A DNA stretch of 10,633 nt, from NCBI GenBank assembly GCA_902491135.1, contig CABUGR010000018.1:1-10633 (forward strand), in the 5' to 3' direction. Made by a program: the position numbers and the translations under genes. The DNA comes from an uncultured Collinsella sp. (lineage in GTDB: Bacteria > Actinomycetota > Coriobacteriia > Coriobacteriales > Coriobacteriaceae). Shown piece after piece: positions 5,262-10,633 of this stretch. A model generated the notes under the pieces. It saw nothing but the letters and a program-made list of their open reading frames with translations, was not told the origin of the DNA and searched no databases. Position 1 is the first letter of the stretch, and each line of letters begins with the position of its first letter.

Positions 5262-6662
5262 ATGGATACTCAGAGCCCAACATATTCCGATGACGAGCTG
5301 ACTGCTTCACTTGTCGAGCATTTGGCGTCGCTCGACCGCGATGACAGCTATCGTGTGGAGCGCGTGCTCAAGTGCTCGGATGTCGAGACGACCGAACTCG
5401 TCTATTTTGAGGGCTCTGGCGGTGGGTCTCTCGGTCCCTTTGTCCGCAAGCGCATTGATGCTTCGGTGCAGATTGGCGGAGCATATGAGCGCCTGTTTGC
5501 GACCCAGCGCGCCGGTCGTCGTTTTGAGCACTTACCCCGAATCGTCGATTGTCGCCGTGTGGGCGACGAGCTTGACGTGGTGATGGAGTATGTCGAAGGC
5601 GAGACACTCGAGGCGTTGGTGGGACGCCTGGGGGCGACGCCCGATTATGCCCGCGGGCTGTATCCCGTTCTGTGTGAAGCGGTGGGCGAGCTGCATGCTG
5701 GTTTTGCAGCTGCGGGGGAGCCGGGGGTGCCGGTGATCCATCGCGACCTTAAACCCTCGAACATCATCGTATCGGGCGTGAGGTATGCGGCCGATGCAGG
5801 CATGACCTTCTCGTCGCTGGTGATTATTGACCTGGGAATTGCGCGCGTTTGGCGCGATGGCGCCGACGCCGACACCGTCAAGTTTGGCACGCGTTCCTAT
5901 GCGCCGCCCGAGCAGTTTGGGTTTGGGCAAACGAGCGTCCGCAGCGATATTTACGCGCTTGGCGCGCTGCTGTTCTTTTGCCTGACGGGGGCTGATCCCA
6001 AACCGGGGCGTGACATGCGCGAGCAATGCGAGGCGCACGGCATTCCCGTTCCGCTGGCGGATGTGATTTGCATGGCGATGGCGCTCGATCCCGCCAAGCG
6101 CTTTGCGAGTGCAATGGCACTGGGGCATGCTGCGCGTGCGGCGTATGAGCTATGTCTCCCTGCACCGTCACCCGTGACCTTTTCTGCTGCCAGTGTGCCC
6201 CGGGTCGCGGTGTCACAGGTGCAGCGGGTACAGCAGCCGGTTGCCCTCACGCTTCCGTCTTCTGCAAACCGGCGTTCGATCGTCTCTCCCGTGATGTCCA
6301 AATGCGCGCGTCTGCTCTCGTATATTCCCGAGCCCGTGGGGCGCATATGGAATGGATGCGTCTATGCGACAACATTGTTGCTGCTGATGGGCAGCCATTT
6401 TGCGGTATTTACGCCAACGGGCGAAAACCGAAACTATCCAACGTGGTTTTTGGCGCTTGAGTATTTCTTTATGGTCGATGGCCTGGTGCTGCTCATTGCA
6501 TTCGGAATGCTCGACCGGCGTAGGCTTCGACGTCGCTTTCCCGTGCTCGATCGGTATCGGGGGAGTGCTTTTGTCGAACTATGGTTCAAGGCGCTCGGGT
6601 TTATGTTTGCCGTCATGTGCGTCGTCGTCATCATCGGCAACGCGACCGGTGTCGTCTCTTAG
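5262..6662 (+). CDS. Membrane-anchored Ser/Thr protein kinase (Hanks type)
   Basis: 466 residues from ATG 5262. Residues about 29-290 form a protein kinase domain: FVRKRID with the likely ATP-binding Lys (K63), VMEYVEGETLEALV at the hinge, HRDLKPSN at 160-167 with catalytic Asp 162, IDLGIAR with metal-binding Asp 190 (DLG instead of DFG), GTRSYAPPEQF with the APE-type motif at 214-217, and SDIYALGALLFFCLTG. The glycine loop (FEGSGGGSLGP) is irregular. A loose linker follows, then three hydrophobic spans (about 367-387, 395-417, 440-461). There are no PASTA repeats, so sensing must differ from PknB/PrkC-type kinases. The neighbouring XRE-type protein is the natural candidate partner. The start is uncertain because no ribosome site is seen, and earlier in-frame starts exist at 5232, 5250 and 5253. 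Confidence 0.85.
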   Translation: MDTQSPTYSDDELTASLVEHLASLDRDDSYRVERVLKCSDVETTELVYFEGSGGGSLGPFVRKRIDASVQIGGAYERLFATQRAGRRFEHLPRIVDCRRVGDELDVVMEYVEGETLEALVGRLGATPDYARGLYPVLCEAVGELHAGFAAAGEPGVPVIHRDLKPSNIIVSGVRYAADAGMTFSSLVIIDLGIARVWRDGADADTVKFGTRSYAPPEQFGFGQTSVRSDIYALGALLFFCLTGADPKPGRDMREQCEAHGIPVPLADVICMAMALDPAKRFASAMALGHAARAAYELCLPAPSPVTFSAASVPRVAVSQVQRVQQPVALTLPSSANRRSIVSPVMSKCARLLSYIPEPVGRIWNGCVYATTLLLLMGSHFAVFTPTGENRNYPTWFLALEYFFMVDGLVLLIAFGMLDRRRLRRRFPVLDRYRGSAFVELWFKALGFMFAVMCVVVIIGNATGVVS

Positions 6663-6669
6663 ATAATCG

Positions 6670-6695
6670 AAAAGGGCCCCGTTTGGGGCCCTTTT
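6670..6695. terminator. Bidirectional intrinsic terminator
   Basis: AAAAGGGCCCC (6670-6680), loop GTTT, then GGGGCCCTTTT (6685-6695): a perfect 11-base stem with a T-run on each strand. It lies between convergent genes, 8 bases after the kinase stop and 11 bases beyond the stop of the minus-strand wall hydrolase, and should serve both. Confidence 0.93.
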
Positions 6696-6705
6696 GCAGT
6701 TGCAC

Positions 6706-7839
6706 TTAAATACGGTTCATTTGATTGGCAACCTTGTTGTACCAGTCCTGCCACGTGGGCGGGCAGTACTTCTTGGCGGCTGCCGGGGTAAGCGTGGAGC
6801 CATAGTTGGCGCCCAGGTAGGCAACGTGGGCGGAGACGCCCTCGCTCCAGCTGCCAAAGCTACGCCAACCGCCGCCGCGGGCGCTCCAGCCCCAGGCGTT
6901 ATAGGAGCCGGCGCAATAGAGGCCCTTGCTGCTCTCGATACAGGCGATGGCGGGGGACCAACGGGGGTCGACACCGGTATTCCAAGCGGCGACGGCAAAG
7001 TTATAGCCCTGGCCTGCCATAGGGGAGCCGGCGAGATAATTGTCGATGCGGCTCCTCCCCTCCTTAATGAACGAATCGTAATCGGAGCTACCGGTATTGG
7101 AGTTGTTCACCGTGGTGTCGATGGTGGTGTTGGTGTTGGTGGCCTGGCTGCTGGAATTGCTGCCGCTTACGCCCTCGCCCGAGAGCTTCTCGGCGGCAGC
7201 GGCCTTATCGGCCTCAAGCTTGGCAAGCTCGGCGGCATTTTCCTGCTCGGCTTTTGCCTGCGCCTCGCTGCGGAGCTGCTGAGCCTGCGCCAGCGCATCC
7301 TCGGCGTTTTTCTGCTCTGCCTCAAGCTGAGACTTGGCCTGCTGGAGCTCAGCCTTGTTCTGCTCGAGTTCGGTTTGCATGTTATTGAGCTGTTCGATCT
7401 CGTCGACGCTCGAGCTCGTGATCTGGTTGGTGTATTTGCAGGTCGTGATGAACTCACCCAGGCTCTGTGCGTTGACCAGGAAGCTCACGATGGGATTGGT
7501 GCCCTTCTGATACTTGTACAGATCGCGCATGGCGGAGCTTGCCTTGGCCTGCTGCTCGGGAAGCTTGGCCTCGATTTCCTCGATGCTTGCCTCATTGGAG
7601 TCAATCTGCTTTTGCAGGTCATCGAGTTTGGTGCGGGCGTCGTTGTAGGCGCTCGTGGCGGCTTCGATCTTCTGCTGGGCTGCGGAAAGCTGGTCCTGCG
7701 TTGCCTGCGAGGCGGCATACGCCGCAACGGGGGAGAGCATCGGCGTGGCCGTCAGCGCAACGGCGAGCGCGGCGCTCGTGATGATACGAGCCGGCTTCGA
7801 CGCAATGAGCGCTGCGGTGCGATGATTCGAATGCTGCAT
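6706..7839 (-). CDS. Secreted coiled-coil peptidoglycan hydrolase with lysozyme-like C-terminus
   Basis: 377 residues from ATG 7839 (reading down). GAGGG about 5 bases upstream makes it the better start than TTG 7854. The N-terminus is a signal peptide with a hydrophobic core and an Ala-rich cleavage region (MLSPVAAYAASQA). Residues about 35-210 are a long coiled coil interrupted by a conserved-looking segment (MRDLYKYQKGTNPIVSFLVNAQSLGEF), the pattern of the CwlO/PcsB N-terminal regulatory domain that FtsEX-type partners activate. A Ser/Thr/Asn-rich linker (about 212-250) leads to a ~110-residue domain. This contains AIACIESSKG with a likely catalytic Glu, AGSYNAWGWSARGG, WSEGVSAHVAYL and TLTPAAAKKYCPPTWQDWYNKV, typical of lysozyme-like domains in this group. 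It should act outside the cell on the wall. The precise bond cut is not shown. Confidence 0.82.
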   Translation of the reverse strand: MQHSNHRTAALIASKPARIITSAALAVALTATPMLSPVAAYAASQATQDQLSAAQQKIEAATSAYNDARTKLDDLQKQIDSNEASIEEIEAKLPEQQAKASSAMRDLYKYQKGTNPIVSFLVNAQSLGEFITTCKYTNQITSSSVDEIEQLNNMQTELEQNKAELQQAKSQLEAEQKNAEDALAQAQQLRSEAQAKAEQENAAELAKLEADKAAAAEKLSGEGVSGSNSSSQATNTNTTIDTTVNNSNTGSSDYDSFIKEGRSRIDNYLAGSPMAGQGYNFAVAAWNTGVDPRWSPAIACIESSKGLYCAGSYNAWGWSARGGGWRSFGSWSEGVSAHVAYLGANYGSTLTPAAAKKYCPPTWQDWYNKVANQMNRI

Positions 7840-7881
7840 CCAGTCCCTCTGCAATCAATCGTAGGTTATGGTTCGAACGGT

Positions 7882-7912
7882 ATTCTACTACTGCTTTCGA
7901 CCTCAACTTGAA
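7882..7912 (-). promoter_or_regulatory. Candidate promoter of the wall hydrolase gene
   Basis: On the minus strand, TTCAAG (complement of 7907-7912) and TAGAAT (complement of 7882-7887) are 19 bases apart. The long spacer is the kind corrected by MerR-family activators. The -35 lies inside the dyad cluster described at 7904-7946. The leader to ATG 7839 would be about 35 bases. Confidence 0.35.
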
Positions 7913-7946
7913 CCTTAAAGGTCCCAAAGGGTCAAGTTGAACTTGA
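7904..7946. promoter_or_regulatory. Cluster of overlapping dyads (AACTTGA half-sites)
   Basis: Three half-sites AACTTGA/TCAAGTT occur at 7905-7911, 7932-7938 and 7940-7946. The last two form TCAAGTT-G-AACTTGA. The outer pair forms a 13-base inverted repeat (7904-7916 with 7927-7939, one mismatch), and ACCTT-A-AAGGT (7912-7922) lies in between. This density is unlikely by chance and suggests an operator. The half-site resembles those of SoxR/MerR-type regulators, but no such regulator is in the window. Confidence 0.5.
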
Positions 7947-8011
7947 GGCTTTGGCTTTGACCTGCAGTTATGATGAATTGTTGAGAAACCATAGAGTTCA
8001 ACTTTAACGTT

Positions 8012-8061
8012 ACAGAGCTCTGTTTGAGAGGAGTTTTGGGCTGTAAAAGCCATCTCAACGT
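8012..8061. repeat. Palindrome and imperfect hairpin downstream of the MOSC gene
   Basis: ACAGAGCTCTGT (8012-8023) is a perfect 12-base palindrome. Beside it, GTTTGAGAGG and CCATCTCAAC (to 8061) can pair imperfectly around an inner GGGCT...AGCC stem. The position just beyond the minus-strand MOSC stop fits a terminator or a leader element of the next minus-strand gene. No clear T-run is present. Confidence 0.3.
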
Positions 8062-8073
8062 GGGGTTTTATAA

Positions 8074-8706
8074 CTACAGCGTGCCCTTCTGGCGAGCCTG
8101 CTCAATCTCTTCGAGGGCCTCGGCGGGGGTGAACGAACAGGTGCCGTCGCCGAGTTTGATTACCTGGATATCGTCGCCGGCGTAGACCTCTCCGCCCTTT
8201 AGTACCACGACAAAAACGCCCTCGTGGGGAAAGATGCAGTCGCCGGCGAGATAGTAGATGGCACAGCGTGTGTGGCAGACCTTGCCGATTTGGCTGATTT
8301 CGACAAGCACCTCGCTGCCAAGCTTGAGCTGTGTGCCCAAGGGGAGCGAGAGCAGGTTGATGCCCCGGGTTGTGAAGTTCTCTCCGAAGTCACCCTTGCG
8401 CACATCGAGTCCGCGGGCCTGCGCCGTCTGGATGGACTCTGCGGCCAAAAAGGAAACCTGACGGTGCCAATGCCCGGCGTGTGCGTCGGAGGCGAGGCCA
8501 AATTGCTCTATGACGGTGTCGCGTCCATCGTCGACGGGCGACTTGCGCGTGCCCTTGTGTGCCGACGTGTTGATCGAGACGATGCGGGCGGGTCCGTTGT
8601 AGGCGTCGTTTGCCGTGCACAGGGGAGCGGTCGCTTTCGCACGTTCCGCCAGCTCGCGCCTCGCGGCATTGAGGATGGGATTATCGGTCGGATGGTCTTG
8701 GGGCAC
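8074..8706 (-). CDS. MOSC domain protein
   Basis: 210 residues from GTG 8706 (reading down), with AAGG about 8 bases upstream. After an N-terminal extension of some 40 residues, a single MOSC domain fills the protein: ARIVSINTSAHKGTRK, GLASDAHAGHWHRQVSFLA, GDFGENFTTRGINLLSLPLG, then ISQIGKVCHTRCAIYYLAGDC, with the Cys expected in MOSC domains, and GVFVVVLKGGEVYAGD. MOSC domains bind sulfur and molybdenum-cofactor-type groups (molybdenum cofactor sulfurases, YiiM-like proteins). Stand-alone forms often accompany molybdenum cofactor synthesis genes, but none is in this window, so the substrate is open. It is divergent from the ATP-grasp gene over about 220 bases. Confidence 0.85.
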   Translation of the reverse strand: MPQDHPTDNPILNAARRELAERAKATAPLCTANDAYNGPARIVSINTSAHKGTRKSPVDDGRDTVIEQFGLASDAHAGHWHRQVSFLAAESIQTAQARGLDVRKGDFGENFTTRGINLLSLPLGTQLKLGSEVLVEISQIGKVCHTRCAIYYLAGDCIFPHEGVFVVVLKGGEVYAGDDIQVIKLGDGTCSFTPAEALEEIEQARQKGTL

Positions 8707-8928
8707 GTGTGCGCCTTTCGCTCGAAGATGTCAATACGCTGAATCCTACAGCAACGGTAGGTTCATTGCCCATTGTCATACAACGGTGGGCGCCGTCTTC
8801 GTGCTGGACGATTACGTCGATTGCCATAGATACGGTGGAGCTTTGGGTGCCGGCGGCTTGGCACGCTAGAATAAATCAGTTGCGCAAAGACCGCCCGTTG
8901 TGTGGGCAGTTCATGATAGGAAGTTTCC
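8707..8928. promoter_or_regulatory. Divergent promoter region between MOSC and ATP-grasp genes
   Basis: For the plus gene, TTGGGT (8843-8848) and TAGAAT (8867-8872) are 18 bases apart, followed by the palindrome TTGCGCAA at 8880-8887 near the expected transcription start. Two near-identical decamers, CAACGGTAGG (8752-8761) and CAACGGTGGG (8781-8790), lie 29 bases apart nearer the MOSC side and may be binding sites. AGGAAG (8918-8923) is the ribosome site of the plus gene. I could not settle a promoter for the MOSC gene. Confidence 0.45.
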
Positions 8929-10185
8929 ATGGCATTGCAATTTACAGAGCGCGAGTTCATTCCCGTGCTGCTCGGTGGCGACATCAACGCCTATTCGGTG
9001 GCGCGCGCCTTCTACGAGGAGTACCAGGTCAAGAGTCTGGTCTTTGGCAAGTATCAGACGGGTCCCGCCTACCGCAGCCAGATTATCGACTACACGCCCA
9101 ACGTGGATATCGACACCATGCCCGTGATGCTCAAAACCGTCAACGGCATTGCCCAAGCGCATGCCGACAAGACGATTGTCCTTGTGGGCTGTGGCGATAA
9201 CTATGTCGCTCTCGTGGCTCAAGCCAAGGATGCTCATGAGCTGGCGGATAACATCGTCGCTCCCTACGCGCCCTACAGCATGCTCGAGCAGTGCCAGAAG
9301 AAGGAGATCTTCTACGAGCTGTGCGAGAAGCATGGCGTGCCCTATCCGCACACGTTTACCTTTACCAAGGCGATGCTTAATGCCCAGGGTGAGGCGCCTG
9401 CCGAAGTGCTCGACCAGATCGATTTTCCCTACCCGATGATCCTGAAGCCTTCCGACGGCATCATGTGGTGGCAGCACGAGTTCGAGGGCCAGAAGAAGGC
9501 CTATGAGATTGCCGACCGCGCCGAGCTGGAACAGGTCATTCGCGACTCGTATGCCAGCGGCTACACCGACGATCTGATCTTGCAGGACCGCGTGCCCGGC
9601 AACGACGAGTACATGCGCGTGCTCACCAGCTATTCCGACCGCAACGGTAAGGTGCGCATGATGTGCCTGGGTCATGTGCTGCTCGAGGAGCATCAGCCCC
9701 ACGGTGTCGGCAACCATGCCTGTATCATTACCGAGCCCAACGACGAGCTCATGGGCGGCGTGCGCAAGTTGCTCGAGGACCTTCACTTTGTGGGCTATTC
9801 CAACTTTGACGTAAAGTACGACGAGCGCGACGGCTCGTTTAAGTTCTTCGATTTCAACACGCGCCAAGGCCGCAGCAACTACTACGTTACCAACAGCGGC
9901 TTTAACGTTGCCAAGTATGTGGTGGACGAGTATGTGTTCAACCGTCCGTTTGAGCCGGAGTTTGTGACGGCTCAGGACGAGGCCCTGTGGATGGTCGTCC
10001 CCATGGGCGTCGTCGACAAGTACGTCAAGGATCCCGAGCTGCGCGCTAAGGTGTATCGCCTGGACAAGGAAGGCAAGGGCGCCGACCCTTCGTTTATGAA
10101 GGGCGACTTTGTCTTTAACCGCTGGCTGCGCATGTGGCACACCAAGCTGCGCCACTTTAAGCTGTTCAAGACGTATTACAAGTAG
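8929..10185 (+). CDS. ATP-grasp carboxylate-amine ligase, D-aspartate ligase-like
   Basis: 418 residues. AGGAAG at 8918-8923 is 5 bases before ATG 8929. The order of motifs follows the ATP-grasp family to which the Enterococcus faecium D-aspartate ligase (Aslfm) belongs: FIPVLLGGDINAYSVARAFYEEY at the start, ILVGCGDNYV-like VLVGCGDNYVAL, FPYPMILKPSDG with the ATP-binding Lys, LILQDRVPGNDEYMRVLTSY, MMCLGHVLLEEHQPHGVGNH, and FDVKYDERDGSFKFFDFNTRQGRSNYY with the Asp/Asn metal ligands. Aslfm adds beta-linked D-Asp to the third residue of the cytoplasmic peptidoglycan precursor. An Asp/Glu racemase gene follows 84 bases later, matching the ligase-racemase pairing known from E. faecium. The amino acid used here (D-Asp or D-Glu) is inferred, not shown. 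Confidence 0.82.
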   Translation: MALQFTEREFIPVLLGGDINAYSVARAFYEEYQVKSLVFGKYQTGPAYRSQIIDYTPNVDIDTMPVMLKTVNGIAQAHADKTIVLVGCGDNYVALVAQAKDAHELADNIVAPYAPYSMLEQCQKKEIFYELCEKHGVPYPHTFTFTKAMLNAQGEAPAEVLDQIDFPYPMILKPSDGIMWWQHEFEGQKKAYEIADRAELEQVIRDSYASGYTDDLILQDRVPGNDEYMRVLTSYSDRNGKVRMMCLGHVLLEEHQPHGVGNHACIITEPNDELMGGVRKLLEDLHFVGYSNFDVKYDERDGSFKFFDFNTRQGRSNYYVTNSGFNVAKYVVDEYVFNRPFEPEFVTAQDEALWMVVPMGVVDKYVKDPELRAKVYRLDKEGKGADPSFMKGDFVFNRWLRMWHTKLRHFKLFKTYYK

Positions 10186-10194
10186 ATGAGCGCG

Positions 10195-10224
10195 GCGCCC
10201 GTCCGGTTTGCATCGGGCGGGCGC
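10195..10224. repeat. GC-rich hairpin between ligase and racemase genes
   Basis: GCGCCCGTCCG (10195-10205) pairs with CGGGCGGGCGC (10214-10224) over 11 bases with one G-T pair and an 8-base loop. It starts 9 bases after the ligase stop. There is no T-run, so it may weaken read-through or protect the upstream mRNA rather than terminate fully. Confidence 0.6.
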
Positions 10225-10227
10225 GGG

Positions 10228-10249
10228 TATGATACGCGCAATTGCGCAA
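10228..10249 (+). promoter_or_regulatory. Candidate promoter and operator of the racemase gene
   Basis: TATGAT at 10228-10233 could be a -10 box. No good -35 is seen, because that region lies in the hairpin. Right after it GCGCAATTGCGC (10236-10247) is a perfect 12-base palindrome overlapping TTGCGCAA (10242-10249). The same octamer stands at nearly the same distance from the candidate -10 box of the ligase gene, suggesting one regulator for both. Confidence 0.4.
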
Positions 10250-10269
10250 GCGTCACCAAGGAGGCGGCG

Positions 10270-10633
10270 ATGGAAAAGCTGGGAGTTATCGGCGGCATGG
10301 GCGCCGAGGCCACGTCGTATTACTACGACCAGGTGGTGCGTCATACGGCTGCTGCCTGCGATCAGGAACATATCGACATGGTGGTACTCTCCAAGTCGAC
10401 CATGCCCGACCGCACGCTGGCCATTAAGACCGGCGAGCATGCCAAACTGCTGGCGACCATGAAAGAGTGCGCCCAGGCACTCGAGTCGCTGGGCTGTGCA
10501 CACATTGCCATTCCCTGCAACACGTCACACTACTTCTATGACCAGATCCAGTCGTTTACGAAGGTGCCGATTATCCACATGCCGCGTGAGTCGGTGCGCT
10601 ATGCTCTGGCCGGTGCGGTGATGGGGGAGTGTG
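10270..10633 (+). CDS. Aspartate/glutamate racemase, N-terminal part (3' end outside window)
   Basis: 121 residues are visible before the window ends. AAGGAGG at 10258-10264 is a near-perfect ribosome site 5 bases before ATG 10270. The start MEKLGVIGGMGAEATSYYYDQVV is the family signature, and IDMVVLSKSTMPDRT follows. The first catalytic Cys lies in AIPCNTSHYFYDQI. The second Cys should come later, beyond the edge. These enzymes interconvert L and D forms of Asp or Glu without a cofactor, using two cysteines. Its place directly after a D-Asp-ligase-like gene suggests it supplies the D-amino acid for the peptidoglycan cross-bridge. Confidence 0.88.
   Translation, partial: MEKLGVIGGMGAEATSYYYDQVVRHTAAACDQEHIDMVVLSKSTMPDRTLAIKTGEHAKLLATMKECAQALESLGCAHIAIPCNTSHYFYDQIQSFTKVPIIHMPRESVRYALAGAVMGEC

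Noticed and set aside
6694..7911. A 405-codon open frame on the plus strand
   Set aside because: It is opposite the signal-peptide/coiled-coil hydrolase. The Leu/Gly-rich sequence is the mirror of the Ala/Gln/Glu codons of the coiled coil, and its start runs through the terminator region.
7840..8073. A small RNA gene or riboswitch in the spacer before the wall hydrolase
   Set aside because: The structure seen is explained by short operator-like dyads. No known riboswitch core or terminator at the 3' side was recognised.
8911..10503. A 530-codon open frame on the minus strand
   Set aside because: It lies opposite the ATP-grasp and racemase genes, which have clear motifs and ribosome sites. 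Its His/Val/Leu-rich translation is typical of the antisense of a GC-rich gene.

Overview
The window is a high-GC bacterial segment whose gene content and protein style point to the Coriobacteriia, most likely Collinsella or a close relative. The indicators are a Tat/lipobox lipoprotein with a DUF4352-like body, a coiled-coil wall hydrolase with a lysozyme-like tail, a Ser/Thr kinase beside a small XRE-type regulator, and a D-aspartate-ligase-like ATP-grasp gene followed by an Asp/Glu racemase. The assignment is by recognition only; no search was run.

Layout. 1-388: 3' end of an M20 amidohydrolase. About 400-893: a decayed higBA toxin-antitoxin locus. Promoter, ribosome site and start of higB remain, most of the toxin is deleted, its last ~28 codons survive in another frame, and higA is intact. 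923-1246: small membrane protein. 1247-1729: no intact gene, but broken protein-like frames. 1730-3766: a tight two-gene unit, a GIY-YIG nuclease with an unassigned N-terminal domain and an ADP-ribosylglycohydrolase with a DUF6508-like tail. 3767-4179: again no convincing gene. 4183-6662: lipoprotein, XRE-type protein and membrane-anchored Ser/Thr kinase, closed by a bidirectional terminator at 6670-6695. 6706-7839 (minus): secreted wall hydrolase. 8074-8706 (minus): MOSC protein. 8929-10185 and 10270-end: ATP-grasp ligase and racemase.

How the genes fit together. The last two genes probably form a cell-wall branch: the racemase would make D-aspartate (or D-glutamate) and the ligase would attach it to the stem peptide as a cross-bridge. 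Both have the same 8-bp palindrome TTGCGCAA just downstream of a candidate -10 box. The wall hydrolase fits a neighbourhood partly concerned with the envelope. The GIY-YIG/ADP-ribosylglycohydrolase pair lies between two gene-poor, eroded stretches and looks like a transferred cassette. It is the best candidate for an undescribed system, possibly defence or nucleic-acid ADP-ribosylation turnover, but its function is not shown by the sequence.

No rRNA or tRNA gene, CRISPR array, transposase or integrase was seen.
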